Positions 43,641-54,963 of a DNA stretch of 64,000 nt are shown in pieces. The DNA is taken from positions 3,086,629 to 3,150,628 of the forward strand of contig OY101119.1 of assembly GCA_956465555.1 (NCBI GenBank). Direction: 5' to 3'. The stretch's first letter is position 1; every line of letters begins with the position of its first letter. The DNA is from Nitzschia sp. pyKryTriq1 (lineage: Eukaryota; Bacillariophyta; Bacillariophyceae; Bacillariales; Bacillariaceae). The notes beneath the pieces were generated by a model. The model saw nothing but the letters and a program-made list of their open reading frames with translations, was not told the origin of the DNA and made no database searches. The position numbers and the translations under genes are program-made.

Positions 43641-44835
43641 TTATGGCGTCGCAAAGGTAGCCGAGGAAGGTACTTCAGTACCAGCATCGGCTGTCTGCGG
43701 GGGATCAGGGGTCAAGGGACCATCTGTAGCCGAGGAAGGGACTTCAGTACTACTAGCATCTGCTGTCTGCGAGGGATCAGTGGTCAAGGGACCATCAGTA
43801 GCCGTCGGCTCATCAGTAGCCGTCGGCTCATCAGTAGCAGAGGGATCAGCAGTAGCGGAGGGATCAGCAGTAGCGGAGGGATCAGCAGTAGCGGAGGGAT
43901 CAGCAGTAGCCGAAGGCTCGTCAGTTGCCGTCGGCTCGACAGTGGCTGTCGGCTCGTCAGTGACCGATGGATCAGCAGTAGCCGATGGATCAGAAGTAGC
44001 CGATGGATCAGCAGTAGCCGCAGTAGCTGAGGGATCAGCAGTAGCCGATGGATCAGTAGTACTAGTAGGCTCAGGGGCTTCCGTAGCCGATGGACGAGCA
44101 GTAATCTCAGGGGTACCAGCGGCCGATGGAGCTTCAGTCGTTGTTCCAGGGGCATCCGTAGACCCCGTGGGGTCAGCGGTACTTGTAGCCGATGGATCAG
44201 CAGTAGCCGATGGATCAGCAGGAGCCGATGGGGCATCAGTCGTTGTTCCAGGGGCATCCGTAGCCCCGGTGGGGACAGCGGTACTCGTAGCAGCCTCGGT
44301 GGGCTCAGTCGTTCCAGGGGCATCACCAGTCGTTCCAGGGGCATCAGTCGTTGTTCCAGGGGCATCCGTAGCCCCGGTGGGGACAGCGGTACTCGTAGCA
44401 GCCTCGGTGGGTTCAGTCGTTCCAGGGGCATCACCAGTCGTTCCAGGGGCATCAGTTGTTGTTCCAGGGGCATCCGTAGCTCCGGTGGGGACAGCGGTAC
44501 TCGTAGCAGCCTCGGTGGGCTCAGTCGTTCCAGGGGCATCACCAGTCGTTCCAGGGGCATCAGTCGTTGTTCCAGGGGCATCCGTAGCCCCGGTGGGGAC
44601 AGCGGTACTCGTAGCAGCCTCGGTGGGTTCAGTCGTTCCAGGGCCATCACCAGTCGTTCCAGGGGCATCAGTTGTTGTTCCAGGGGCATCCGTAGCCCCG
44701 GTGGGGACAGCGGTACTCGTAGCAGCCTCGGTGGGCTCAGGCGTCACCCCGTCTTCCAAGTGTCTAGATCTAGAACGATACCGCAACAAACGCTGCTCGC
44801 CGCTGGCAGCAGCAGTACTACTACTAGTAGTAGCA

Positions 44836-44866
<31 letters not shown>

Positions 44867-45089
44867 CCACAACATTGTCCTCGTTACCGTTCTTCTTGGT
44901 CTGCTGCTGCTGGTGGAAGAGAATACGAGCTTTGTCATTGTAGGAGAATCGCCCCCATCCCAAAAAGGTACTACCGATCAAGGCGGCAACCATGAACATG
45001 GCCGTAGTCATTAGCTTCCAAGCAAAACGGTGACGAGGAGCCGAGCTGCTGGCAACGCCAGCTTCAGTATTGTTATTGTTGCTCTTCAT
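43641..45089 (-). CDS. Mucin-like Thr/Pro/Ala repeat membrane or secreted protein
   Basis: Started at ATG 45089 (MKSNNN) it has 482 residues; earlier in-frame ATGs reach 45131. A hydrophobic segment (LMTTAMFMVAALIGSTFLGW, about residues 25-45) would act as a signal anchor. After a poly-A region and a basic stretch (RLLRYRSRSRH) comes a repeat domain: five copies of a 36-residue unit starting PTEAATSTAVPTGATDAPGT, then DPSATA-type hexapeptides and DEPTAT variants. Such Thr/Ser/Pro-rich domains are normally heavily O-glycosylated; diatom cell-surface and adhesive mucilage proteins have this look, so a cell-wall or mucilage role is plausible. No other domain is present. The repeat DNA leaves the other frames open too. 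Confidence 0.65.
43790..44760. repeat. 108-bp and 18-bp coding minisatellites
   Basis: Within the mucin-like gene, five 108-bp units occupy about 44225-44755 with few substitutions, and shorter GCAGTAGC(C/G)GA(T/G)GGATCA-type 18-bp units fill about 43800-44060. Because both periods are multiples of 3, copy-number change keeps the frame. Confidence 0.8.
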
Positions 45090-45131
45090 TTGCATAATCA
45101 TCATCATCATCATCATCAGCAATATCAGCAA

Positions 45132-46085
45132 TATCCTCCTCGTCAGATTGTTGATACAGGAATGGAATTATTGATAAATAAAGGAAGGATAGGCCGAATG
45201 AATAATAATGGTGGGGTGCCGGTGGGCGAAAACAAACACGATCGCCGCTCGATCGGTGAAGGAGATGAGAATTGGAGGGAGAAGTCAGTGCGGTAGGGCC
45301 CTATTATTTTACTAGCAGTATCGTCGGTAGCACGAGTTGTTCCGATTTTCCGAAATTGTGAGCGGCGCGGTCTTCCGAAGGAGGGGAGTATCGATATTTA
45401 CGGTATTTACGGCGCCAACGGAAGGCCACATGCCGACTGATCTGGGAAAATTTATTTTTCATCGGCTTGACTGCCGAGATTCGGATGTCACACCGTGTGA
45501 CACTGCCTGTTTTGTATATGCCTGAAAGAATTTGGCGCTCCAGATTCGTAAAAGCGGAATGTGGTGCAGAACGTTCAAGATTTATGTACATTCAGCAGTA
45601 CTGTATGTTCTATTCCCAACAGGGCTCTAATAAGGAAACAACCCACATGTTATTTCCCCCGAGTCAGTCGTCGTCAATCACAAAACCACCGATGGAAGAA
45701 TCGATACAAAACTCCTTTTCCCGCCAAGACCCTTACGGTGTAGGCCACTCCGCGAGAGTATGCAGGCATCTACTACTACTACCGGCACTACTTGTACTGA
45801 CGCGACGACGACTCCTCTCATCCTCGCATGCATCGCCTCTCCAGCACATGAAACCATGACATCATTCAAAAAGTATGGTCTGTCATCGATCCTTACTTGA
45901 TGCTTGGGATATGCACATCTGACATCTGACATCTGATGGCATGCTACAGTACCTGGTACCTGGTACCGGTACTACCGGTAGTACATGTCTGTCGTCGTTG
46001 CATCTTCTTGAGAGGAGGAGCAAGGGACCATCTGAATGAATGAATGAATGAATGATACCCGTACACGTACTGAACGAATCTGCTG
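45132..46085. other. Divergent intergenic region
   Basis: No gene is supported. ACCTGGTACCTGGTACCGGTA (about 45951-45971) and an AATGAATGAATG run (46034-46053) lie ahead of the SET gene. Confidence 0.45.
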
Positions 46086-47717
46086 ATGGCAAGGTTGAGA
46101 ATGGGCGATGCACCAGATGATGCTGATGCTGATGCTGAGGGTGCTGGAACATACCATTATTATTTTACAGTCGAATCCTTGGTTGCCAACAACAACAACA
46201 GCAACAAACAAAATAGTACTAGTATTTCTGTGGAAGAGCAAGAGCAAGAGCGAGAACAACCACAACATTATTCTTATTCTTATTTTGGATGCATCGCCTC
46301 TCGGGATATTCCGAAACACACCTTGATTCACACGGAACGATTTGTACTTTACGGAACCGAGATTTGGACCGCCAAGGAATGTTACGACAATGGAACACAT
46401 ACGTGTCAACAAGACGACGATGACTATTTACGAGAATACTGTGATTCCGTCAAGGAAGATGATGCCGTACGGCAACACATTTGGAATCTCCATGATCAAC
46501 GACAACATGATATTAGGAGTGGGGGAAAAGAAGAAGAAGAAGAAGAAGAAGAAAACAACAACAACAACAACAACAAGCATAAGCGTTTGATCGGAATTAT
46601 CTTTTCCAATGGATTTTGTAATACCGACATGGGCAATGAGCCATGTTTGTTTGCGACCGGACCGACCAGCCGATTCAATCATTCGTGTCGACCCAATGTG
46701 GGAATGGATTTTGCCTTTCGGCATGTTCGATTGTTCACGACGCGAGACGTATCGAAAGGACAAGAATTGTACTTGTCGTACAATGATGTCGTCTATTCGC
46801 ATTCGGCCCAGGTGAGACGAGCCTATTTGCTTCACAAGTATCGATTCGATTGTCAATGTCCAGCCTGCCGGCGCCGAAATACTTCTACTTCTACTTCTAC
46901 TGCCGATGACGACGATGATGAGGATAAGGATGATGGTGGTGAGGATGAGGAGGAGGATGAGGATGAAAAGATTCCTACCATGGAAGAAAGCGATGCTAGA
47001 CGTCAACGGATGGGCCGAATGGCACAATGGTTGGCGACCCATGTCGTCGAGGGTGTGGGTGCTTCTTTCTTGTACGATGCAGACTTTGAACGAAAAATCC
47101 AAGAGGTCAAAGCCGAAGAACCCGTCCACAAGTGTCGTCGTCGTCGTCGTCGTCGTCTGGATGATGATGATAATGATGGTGGTGGTGGTGGCAACGACGA
47201 CAATATTATTTGGAGGAGCAAGGAGGATGATAATAGTTCCAACAACGAAGACAACGACAACGACAACAACAATAAGTCTCTCCATTTGGATCGATTGTTA
47301 GAGTACATGGAAATGTTGCAAATCGAAAGTGTGGATCACGACATGTTGCAGTGCTACGAATTGGCCTACGATTTGGCCATTTCCATTTCTTTGGGGGCGT
47401 CAAAATCACTATCATCACCACCACCACCAACATCATCACCATCACCATCATCACTACCATCATCCTCGAGCAGTACGAATGTTTCCGGTACTCATAGTGC
47501 TAGCAACACCAACACCAACACTAGCAACGCCAACGCCCGAGACGACCCCATCGAGTGGGCAAAAAAGACGCTACAACTGTACGAACTTCGCAAGGGACCA
47601 AATCATACCGCTACTCAAACCTTTCGACTCAAGGTACAGTCGCATGGCATCACTACTACTACTAGTACAACAAGTACAAGTACAAGTACTACTCTGCTAT
47701 CACCAGCAGCATCATGA
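46086..47717 (+). CDS. SET-domain (SMYD-like) protein methyltransferase
   Basis: A 543-residue intronless protein. The SET domain spans about residues 60-265: it opens with YFGCIASRDIPKHTLIHTE, contains the SAM-pocket motif RFNHSCRPNV, then TTRDVSKGQELYLSYND, and closes with the post-SET cysteines FDCQCPAC. These are the features of SMYD-type and related lysine methyltransferases acting on histones or other proteins. An E/N-rich insertion sits inside the domain (about 147-165). Acidic, basic and Ser-rich runs follow, and LDRLLEYMEMLQIESVDHD plus IEWAKKTLQLYELRKGPNH at the C-terminus look helical, as in the TPR-like tail of SMYD proteins. Nuclear or cytosolic; substrate unknown. Confidence 0.8.
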   Translation: MARLRMGDAPDDADADAEGAGTYHYYFTVESLVANNNNSNKQNSTSISVEEQEQEREQPQHYSYSYFGCIASRDIPKHTLIHTERFVLYGTEIWTAKECYDNGTHTCQQDDDDYLREYCDSVKEDDAVRQHIWNLHDQRQHDIRSGGKEEEEEEEENNNNNNNKHKRLIGIIFSNGFCNTDMGNEPCLFATGPTSRFNHSCRPNVGMDFAFRHVRLFTTRDVSKGQELYLSYNDVVYSHSAQVRRAYLLHKYRFDCQCPACRRRNTSTSTSTADDDDDEDKDDGGEDEEEDEDEKIPTMEESDARRQRMGRMAQWLATHVVEGVGASFLYDADFERKIQEVKAEEPVHKCRRRRRRRLDDDDNDGGGGGNDDNIIWRSKEDDNSSNNEDNDNDNNNKSLHLDRLLEYMEMLQIESVDHDMLQCYELAYDLAISISLGASKSLSSPPPPTSSPSPSSLPSSSSSTNVSGTHSASNTNTNTSNANARDDPIEWAKKTLQLYELRKGPNHTATQTFRLKVQSHGITTTTSTTSTSTSTTLLSPAAS

Positions 47718-48143
47718 TCGAGCGCAGTGGTATATATAGAGACCAATGTGGATGAAAGATCCTCTGGCGGGAAGCAGTATTAGCAGTAGTAGTAGTAACC
47801 GAGCGCAAAGCGCGAGGCAGCAGAGCCGAAGATGAGCTCCTGTATTTGCGTCACAACATGGTCATACAGGGATGATGAGCCGGATATAATAATATGTGAG
47901 GCCAGCATATATAGGGCCTTATACTACGGGTTGTTACCCACACTAGTAGTAGTAGTAGTAGTATTAGTAAGAGCTGGATTTCGAGAATTGGCGCTGTCAA
48001 GAACCAGCAGAAAAGTATAGGAATAGGTAGAGAAGAGACCTTATTACTAGAGCAGTAGAACAAATCCCTGCAGATTCCAATTACACTCTACTCGCAGTCC
48101 TCTCTATTCAACAACTCATTCATTCATTCATTCAATCAATCAT
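47718..48143. other. Convergent intergenic gap
   Basis: I see no gene. TAGTAGTAG runs (47945-47965) and an ATTCATTCATTCA tract (48115-48145) are present. Confidence 0.45.
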
Positions 48144-49923
48144 TCACTCGTCTAGATAGAGTCGCAATTGTTTATCTTCAAAGACTTCTCCCGCCATTCG
48201 TGCCAATTCACGTCTCCGAATCCGCTCCCATCGGGGCTGTCCCTTGACGGGATGTTCCCAAAAGCGTTGCGATTTTCCAATCGTCAATAGATGGATATTT
48301 TGAGCCACACCCGCATTATTGTTTCGCGAAGAGGATCCATAAAAGGCCATGCTCGATACATCATGGTCTTCATGTCCTTCCAAATATTCCTTGGCGTTTG
48401 GCGCTTGTTCGGCGACAATCTTGGTCAAATCCAAACTCATCCAATAACATTGCCCGGCCAAATACAAATGCATACCATCGTATTCTTCCTTCCAATACTG
48501 TTCCACCAATCGGATCGTATCTTCTTGGTGTGGATTGGGAGGAGGAGTCGTCGGCCAAAAGGCCTTGTGCCGCAACGCCCCTCCTAAAAATCCTCGATTG
48601 TACGGTCGAGGAGGCAAATGATGATGGGCAAACAAGAACCAGTCATGTAAATGCAATATCGAATCGCCATCCATTTTCATGGCATAATCCAAATTGTATT
48701 CTTCTAAAATCGTGGAAGCAAAATAAAAGAATGTGGGGGATTCTATAAAAAAAGGGAAAAAAAGAAACAAGAAGGATGGACGAACGAATGAACGAACGTG
48801 AGTAGGATAGTATTGTGAGAACTTCCGTATAATCGTAGAGGAGAGGAAGAAAGTGACGACGACGACGACGACGAGGACGACGATAAAATAGATCGGTGGT
48901 CAGTAAAACTGATCGTGACTTACTCCCATCATTCATGTTTTCCCTGAGAGCGAGGATTCAGTCAAGAAAGAAAGAAACAAACAAACGAAGCGTGAGAAAG
49001 CGCAACAACTTCTTGTGAAGTCGTGTGGTACACCTACAGTACGTATGCAGTAGGAGTGCCGCCATTCATACGTACTTGATATTGAGTAACGTGACATCGT
49101 CGTCATTGACATCTGAAAATTTACTCTTGAGAGGTGTCGATCGATACAGTGGAACACTGGCATCGACAATTTGTGTAGTTGTGGTAGTTTTAGTAGTAGT
49201 AGTTGCGTTGTTGATGATTTCATTTTTGTCAGTAGCAGGAGAAGCAGCAGCAGCAGAAGAAGCAGCAGTGGCGGCTCCAATGACAAAGGTGTAGACCAGT
49301 TGACAGTGTTTCCGTTCCGTTTCGGGTCGTCTTTGGAGTTCTGCCAAACTACAGACCCGTGTATCATTCCATATTTGAGTAAAGAGTTCTCGATGACGTT
49401 TGCGATAGGCGGAATCATTGCGTGTATCGGCCGACATGATCCCAATCAGCGTCCTGGATCTTCGAAAATCATCATGATGCTGCTGCTGCTGCTGCTGATG
49501 CTGCTGCTGATGAATCATCGATATCGATGAGGAAGCAGCAGCAGCAGCAGCACCTGATGCTGGAATATTTCTCTTCTTGTATCCCGCAAAGGACACTCTA
49601 GGATCCTCCTTTTTTGTAGCTTGTTGTTGTTGTTGTTGTGTTGCTGGAGATACGTAGGCTGCCGGAACATCCATCATTTTGAAATCCTCTTTGAGTCGTT
49701 GCGAGAGCATCATATTTCTATTAGTAGTACTCTTATTCGGTGATGATAATGCCGATGATGCCGATGATGACGATGATGATGAAGAAACTGAGGGATGGAC
49801 AAGGAAATATTCTTCTTGCTCGCTTTGTAACAGCACCACCAAATTGATGGCAACCACCACCGAAGATATCAACAGAGAGAACCAATAGATCCATCGTTTA
49901 TTCATCGTCATCGTCATTGTCAT
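48144..49923 (-). CDS. GT31-like Golgi glycosyltransferase with a 20-nt microexon
   Basis: Exons 49923-49076, 48943-48924 (20 nt) and 48742-48144 join by GT-AG introns (132 and 181 bp) in phases 2 and 1 to give 488 residues. The N-terminus MTMTMTMNKRW is followed by a hydrophobic anchor (WIYWFSLLISSVVVAINLVV), as in type II Golgi enzymes. The catalytic domain has LIGIMSADTRND, a YRKRHRELF helix, LVYTFVIG, ENMNDGKSPTFFYFAST across the microexon, and the DxD metal/UDP-sugar motif in MKMDGDS, then FLGGAL and GHEDHDVSS. This resembles beta-1,3-galactosyltransferase-type hexosyltransferases (GT31). Sugar and acceptor are unknown. Poly-S, Q and T insertions lie in the stem and the catalytic part. 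Upstream in-frame sequence lacks an ATG. Confidence 0.75.
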
Positions 49924-52060
49924 TACTACTTGTAGTAGTCTCTTTTGATGATGGCCGGCCCCGTGCCTATGCCGGTTGGTTTTTATGTACTTGCACTGTA
50001 TGTAATTTGCTTGGAGCAAACAGTTAGTAAGCAGCAGGCAGTACTAGGGGTATTACAAGTAATAGGAGAGGAAGACACAAGTAATAGGAGAGGACGACAC
50101 ATCATACATCATATACTACTACTGTATGCGGGGTAATTGTGCATATTGGAAGTATTGGCTGTTCACATGCATGCACGAGCTCATCATTTTCAACACGTAA
50201 AGTAAATAATAATCGTATCGTCCGGTGCGCACCGTGGAGCACAGGACGGGCGCGGGAGACGCCTGACTAGGTATGTACATACCGGTATACGGTACTGGTT
50301 CCGGTACCGGTACGTTGTCTCACACGAAAATACAACCGTACGTGTACTGTAGTATCTGTTCCCCCCCCCGGACTCCTACCCCACCAGCACTGTTGCAGGA
50401 TAAATAATTTACATATGCCTGCATAATATTTTGCACGTGCCAGGACTGCTGCATCTAAGGGTGCAAAAGTTGCAACATGACTCAATCAGCACACGATTCC
50501 CCTACGACATCCCTGTTGCCCAGTAGCAATCGCCCAGTCGCGTCCATCTTCCATCATCTGCACTGACCCTACTCTCACAAAAATACATTTTGCATCGTAT
50601 CAACCATACATCTATCTTTATTTGTATTTGAAACGTTGTTATCATACAACATCTCACGAAATGCCATCCGTCGGCATTCTACCATTGGAGGAGGAAGAAG
50701 ATAACGAAGACAATGTTGAAGAAATTGACAATATTCCACTTGTCAAAGTCGTAGGACAGATTCCCAAAGTTGATCTTCCGTCCAGGTGGCTGGGGACGAG
50801 ACTCCACAGGTTCATACCCCTCGTGGTCAATGAACAGTGGTTCCATTCCCCTTTTATCCCTACAATCTTTTACAATCTTCGACAACTCACACTAGGCAAT
50901 TCATTGGAACCAAGACCTACAATTCTATAGTGGCAAAGGCTAAATACCGTGGTCAATCATTTGATTACATAAATGAGGAGGAAATGGTCGGATGATTGTT
51001 TTTGGTAATTGTTTCTGTTGTTCCGCAATCGAGAAGAAATTCAAAAAAATTACTATGGGAATTTCACGTGGTAAAACGAGCGTGCCATCCTCCATCGACG
51101 TTTTGAAACGGGTTATGAGCTGTGGTTTTTGCAGTGCTATCGCGTGTTAAGCGCGCAAATTGCTCTGGGTACTCCGGCAGTTGGAGTTCGTATTATAGGT
51201 CGAATCATCTCGAATCTCATCCTAAATCTGTATTTCGTGCCAAAAGCACTAAACCACACTTCCACCGATCATTAAATAAACATGCGGATCGCTTGCGGAA
51301 CTCTCTCTGATAGAGACTCTTCGGCCTTCGTTCGTGAGCGAGATTAATTAGTGCCTTCATGAGATCATCCGCACTCGTTGTTGCGCTCGGCGTAACTCAT
51401 GAGTAAATTATTCCTTCATTCGGTAAAAGCAAGAAAAGCGACCCTTAAGTGCCCAATATAGCTTAAATGTCCAACATCACTTTACATCCCTTGGTATTTA
51501 TAGATCCCTGGGTCTTAGTATGTCCATTAGTACCGGTTAATGAGAATCAGTGCCCTTACGGTACGCTTTTAGGTACGGCGGCCGGCCTTCGTTCGTTCGC
51601 GAGAGAAGCAAGAGAAAAAAATAATGATGAGAGGTAGGGAAGACATATTATTATTATTGTTCCAAGAAGATCGTTGTTGTGAAAAAATTCAACTTGAGGA
51701 ATTCACTTATTAAAGCCCTACCCGTAACTGATAAGTAATCTGTTACTTCGTTTGGTAAAAGCGAGCCATAAGTAGTGTCCAATATCACTACCAGCACATG
51801 CATGCATGCATGAATGATGGAAACACCACCACGCACGCATGGACTACCATAACATAATACCAACGAGCATCTTCGAAAACGGCATTGCGAACTATGTAAC
51901 TGCGAACACCGATGCGAGAAGAAAATGCGCGCGCGGTCCAGACCCGCTAATTGTTGCATATTTTCAGGAGCAAAATGGCACAACATGCAAGGGACACACG
52001 TGCATCTCACAAAGCAGGGGAGACACAACAAGCAAGATACTTCCTTCATTGTTAACGACC
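49924..52060. other. Intergenic, with weak open frames and diverged repeats
   Basis: A frame at 50622-50930 (+; internal ATG at 50661) has non-repetitive codons but no recognisable domain; its antisense is also open, and I do not call it. A poly-C run lies at about 50350. Between 51300 and 51780 there are diverged direct repeats (CGGCCTTCGTTCG; GTAACTxATxAGTAA...GGTAAAAGC). The HSF frame is open upstream to 51839, but the first 74 residues lack any HSF feature. Confidence 0.5.
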
Positions 52061-53880
52061 ATGGCAACGAAGTCGTCTTCGTCTTCGCAGCAGCGCCGAC
52101 GGGCCGAGCGAGGTCGAAGCGCCGTTCAACTCCCGCTACTTTTTCCGTCCAAACTTTTCAATATGCTGAAAGATTGCGATAAAGATGTGGCCGGAATGGG
52201 AAGTGTCGTCTCTTGGCTTCCCGACGGAAAATCGTTCAAAGTCCATGACCCCAAAGTCTTTGCCGAGAGGATTCTTCCGACGTATTTCAATCAGAGCAAG
52301 TACAAGTCGTTTCAAAGACAACGTAAGTACAAGAAATACTGTATAGCTACTGTAGCCACCAGTAGCTATAGCGACCACTAGAGAGTACAGTGGACGGATT
52401 GTTGGATCAAACACCACCAGCATATATTTCGATAAACTCACTCCATTATTGTTCCCCCACACACCACTTCTTCTTACAAATAAGTCAATCTTTGGGACTT
52501 TGATCGTATCACTACGGGCAGCCCAGCGAGCCCAGAGAATGGAGCCTACTTTCACAAGCACTTTACCCGAGATGATCCGTTGGATTGTGAAAAACTGCGT
52601 CGCGTCCGGGCCCGGAAGAAAATTCCTGCCAAGGAACGTCGGCGACTCGCCGCTGAACAAGAACAAGAAGAAGCGCAACAACAACAACAACAACAACACG
52701 CGGAGGAGCATAGTCAACATCAGGAGCAATTGGATAATCATGATCAGTATCATCATCAGCATGATGAACAACCACAAGAGGAGGCTTCTCGGGATAATTA
52801 CCATGAAGAACAAGTAATGTTCGAGGCGCCAGCCGGAGGACGTCACCATCAGCATCATCATCCTTCTTATCCCGGAGGAGACGGAACAGCAGCAGCAAGC
52901 CATCAGTACATGCTGCTGCACCAGGTGAGGCCTGATGAGCATCGGCGATTCGACGAACGTCTTGATGAAGAACGGCAGGGAAAAACAAGGGAGGCTTGCG
53001 ATCAACAGCAACAAGAATATCAGCAAGAAGAACATGGCGAACAACAAGAGGTTGATGAGGCGGCTCCAGGAGTAGGTCATCCACATCCCGGGGAAGGGTG
53101 GTTTGAGGTGCCAGGAGCAGGAGCTGGTGGTCCTCCAACTTCTGCTTACTATGATGCTGCAAGTGGGAACGGGGGCGGAATCCACCAGCAGTCCTCTATG
53201 ATGGTGAGTATTGGTATTGACATTATCTTCACTACTTCCAGCACCAGTGAGCGATTCTTACCATCTCTTCTCCGTACATTCCTCGTTTCCTTGATCGTTA
53301 CTAGCAGAACAACTCTCACCCAGGATCGTATCAACGAGGGTCGTACTACTACCACCAGCATCAGGAGGAGCATCAACATCATGGAAACAAACAGGAGCAG
53401 TATGCTGCCTTTATGCCCCCGTGGTTTTCCAACAGCTGCAGCGACAACGACGCTTCTACTACTTCATTCATCGTCAGCAGCACCACCACCAACCTTATGC
53501 TTCCAATGGATTGTTTTCAGATAGAGGAAGTGGAGGAGGGGAAGGACATGGAAGAAGCCATTCTTACTACTACTCCTAGTGGTACACTCCACCAGTACGG
53601 GCAGATGGATGCAAGAAGAACAACAACACCCGACGACAAAACGCTATATGAAGCACTATCACTAGCACTGCCACCACTTACAACGCAGGAAGAAGAGGAT
53701 GCTGATGGTATGTTTGTTTTTTACCCCGACGAGCATCTACAACAACCACAGCAACAAGAGCCCCCACCACCACCAGCACAGCACGACAGGCAAGGGTACC
53801 ACCACCAGGGGATGGTTTCTCCATCTTCAACATCTGTTGCAACGTCATCATCGGAGGATGAAATCTTTCTGCTGGGCTGA
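52061..53880 (+). CDS. Heat-shock factor family transcription factor, copy 1 of tandem pair
   Basis: Exons 52061-52322, 52485-53203 and 53308-53880 give 517 residues; introns are phase 1 (162 bp) and phase 0 (104 bp), both GT-AG. The HSF DNA-binding domain covers about residues 25-130: LLFPSKLFNMLKDC, VVSWLPDGKSFKVHDPKVFA, the recognition helix ending SFQRQ, then across the intron LNLWDFDRI and GAYFHKHFTRDDPLD. The wing loop has an insertion (TTGSPASPEN). A Q/E/H-rich region follows in place of a classical leucine-zipper trimerisation domain, then acidic and aromatic C-terminal segments that could activate transcription. Diatoms have many such HSFs; targets are mostly unknown. The third exon acceptor is TAGCAG, a NAGNAG site. 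Confidence 0.85.
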
Positions 53881-54197
53881 TGGGGGGCGGGTTCTTGATC
53901 ATGACGCGGCCAACACTACGTCCAGCAGCACCACCAAAGTCATGAAGAAGGACGAGAAGAGCGAGAGGTGTGGACGACTACTAGTAGTAACAAACAATTC
54001 TTGTGGTGCTATTGGCGACAGGGCGAGTAGTAGTACTATTCTGCTGGACTTGATGGGGTTGTTGATCATGACGCCCCACCAACACCAGCACGTCCAGCAG
54101 CATCACAATGAAGGAGGACGAGAAGAGAGACGAGGTGTGGACGACTACTAGTAACAAACATAACAATGCTACCCCCGAGTATTGGCGACAGGGCGAG
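53869..54197. repeat. Tandem duplication at the 3' end of the HSF gene
   Basis: A block of about 160 bp, starting with the gene's last codons (CTGCTGGGCTGATGGGG) and ending ATTGGCGACAGGGCGAG, is present at 53869-54028 and, diverged, at 54041-54197. Shared phrases include TTGATCATGACG, CGTCCAGCAGCA and GGTGTGGACGACTACTAGTA. The second copy no longer belongs to a reading frame. Confidence 0.75.
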
Positions 54198-54963
54198 GAC
54201 TATTGCCGGCGGTAGTCTACCAGTAGTAGTGGAGGAATGTTACCGATCCAGCATAGTCTACGTTCGTTTTTGATGCTGCTGCGCTATTTAGGGCGGGGAC
54301 GTATTTCCCCTTCAACTTGAGGGCGCTATGAGGCGAACAAAAATATTTCCGAATCCGGCGGAACTCTGCTATGATACCGTTTTAAAAAAATGTGGAGGTG
54401 CGGCATTCAGCATTCTTCCCTCTCTGATGCTCGTTATATATAGGAACCATCCATAAACAATATCTTTTCGGTTCATTCTACTGGTTTCAACTTCCTCGGA
54501 GACGGTTACTTAAAAAAAAAACTGTCGTGTTGTCCGGAGCAGAAGCCGATTCGGCACGCGCCGAAACCGATTGTCAGCTTGCATTCAGCAGTGTAAGTAT
54601 TGGAGTCTTCATGCAGTTTCTAAAAAGGGGGAAGTTCTGAGATCCGGACACGGATACATAGAATACCTGTCGTGTCATTGAATTCGCATTCGGCGACGCA
54701 TACTTATGAAATCCAAAATAAATAGGAGCGCCTATCACGTCGGAGTATGTCAAACAATTGTGATATGATCATGATCAACGCAATCGCATATCTCTTCTCC
54801 CTCGATACGAGGATCCGCACAATTGAGAGGGGTAAACGAATGTCCTCCTCTACTAGTAGAGTAGCAAAAAAAGAATCTCACAACTCACAACTCTTGCATC
54901 ACATTAAAGGGCACCAGCAACGAACCTCCAACACCAAAGTTCCATCCGCATCAAGAATCCAGC
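54198..54963. other. Intergenic between tandem HSF genes
   Basis: No gene is supported. It carries GATCCGGACACGGATACATA at 54641-54660, the inverted form of the repeat near 16175-16250, and a TTATATATAGG box near 54433 that could be a TATA element but is far from the ATG. Confidence 0.45.

Noticed and set aside
43780-44943. 387-codon + strand frame opposite the mucin-like gene
   Set aside because: It is the reverse of the 108-bp and 18-bp repeats, which lack stops by chance of period; there is no signal or domain, and the opposite strand has a signal anchor.
49171-49530. Small + strand frame over the glycosyltransferase exon
   Set aside because: Homopolymeric antisense of a T/A/S-rich stretch; the GT31-like frame explains the region.
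50661-50930. Small + strand frame (MPSVGILPLEEEEDNEDN...)
   Set aside because: Non-repetitive, but only 89 codons with no domain, and the opposite strand is open over the same stretch; noted in the intergenic entry only.
51839-52060. N-terminal extension of the first tandem HSF
   Set aside because: The 74 extra residues show no HSF feature, and the ATG at 52061 lies in the better context GACCATGG.
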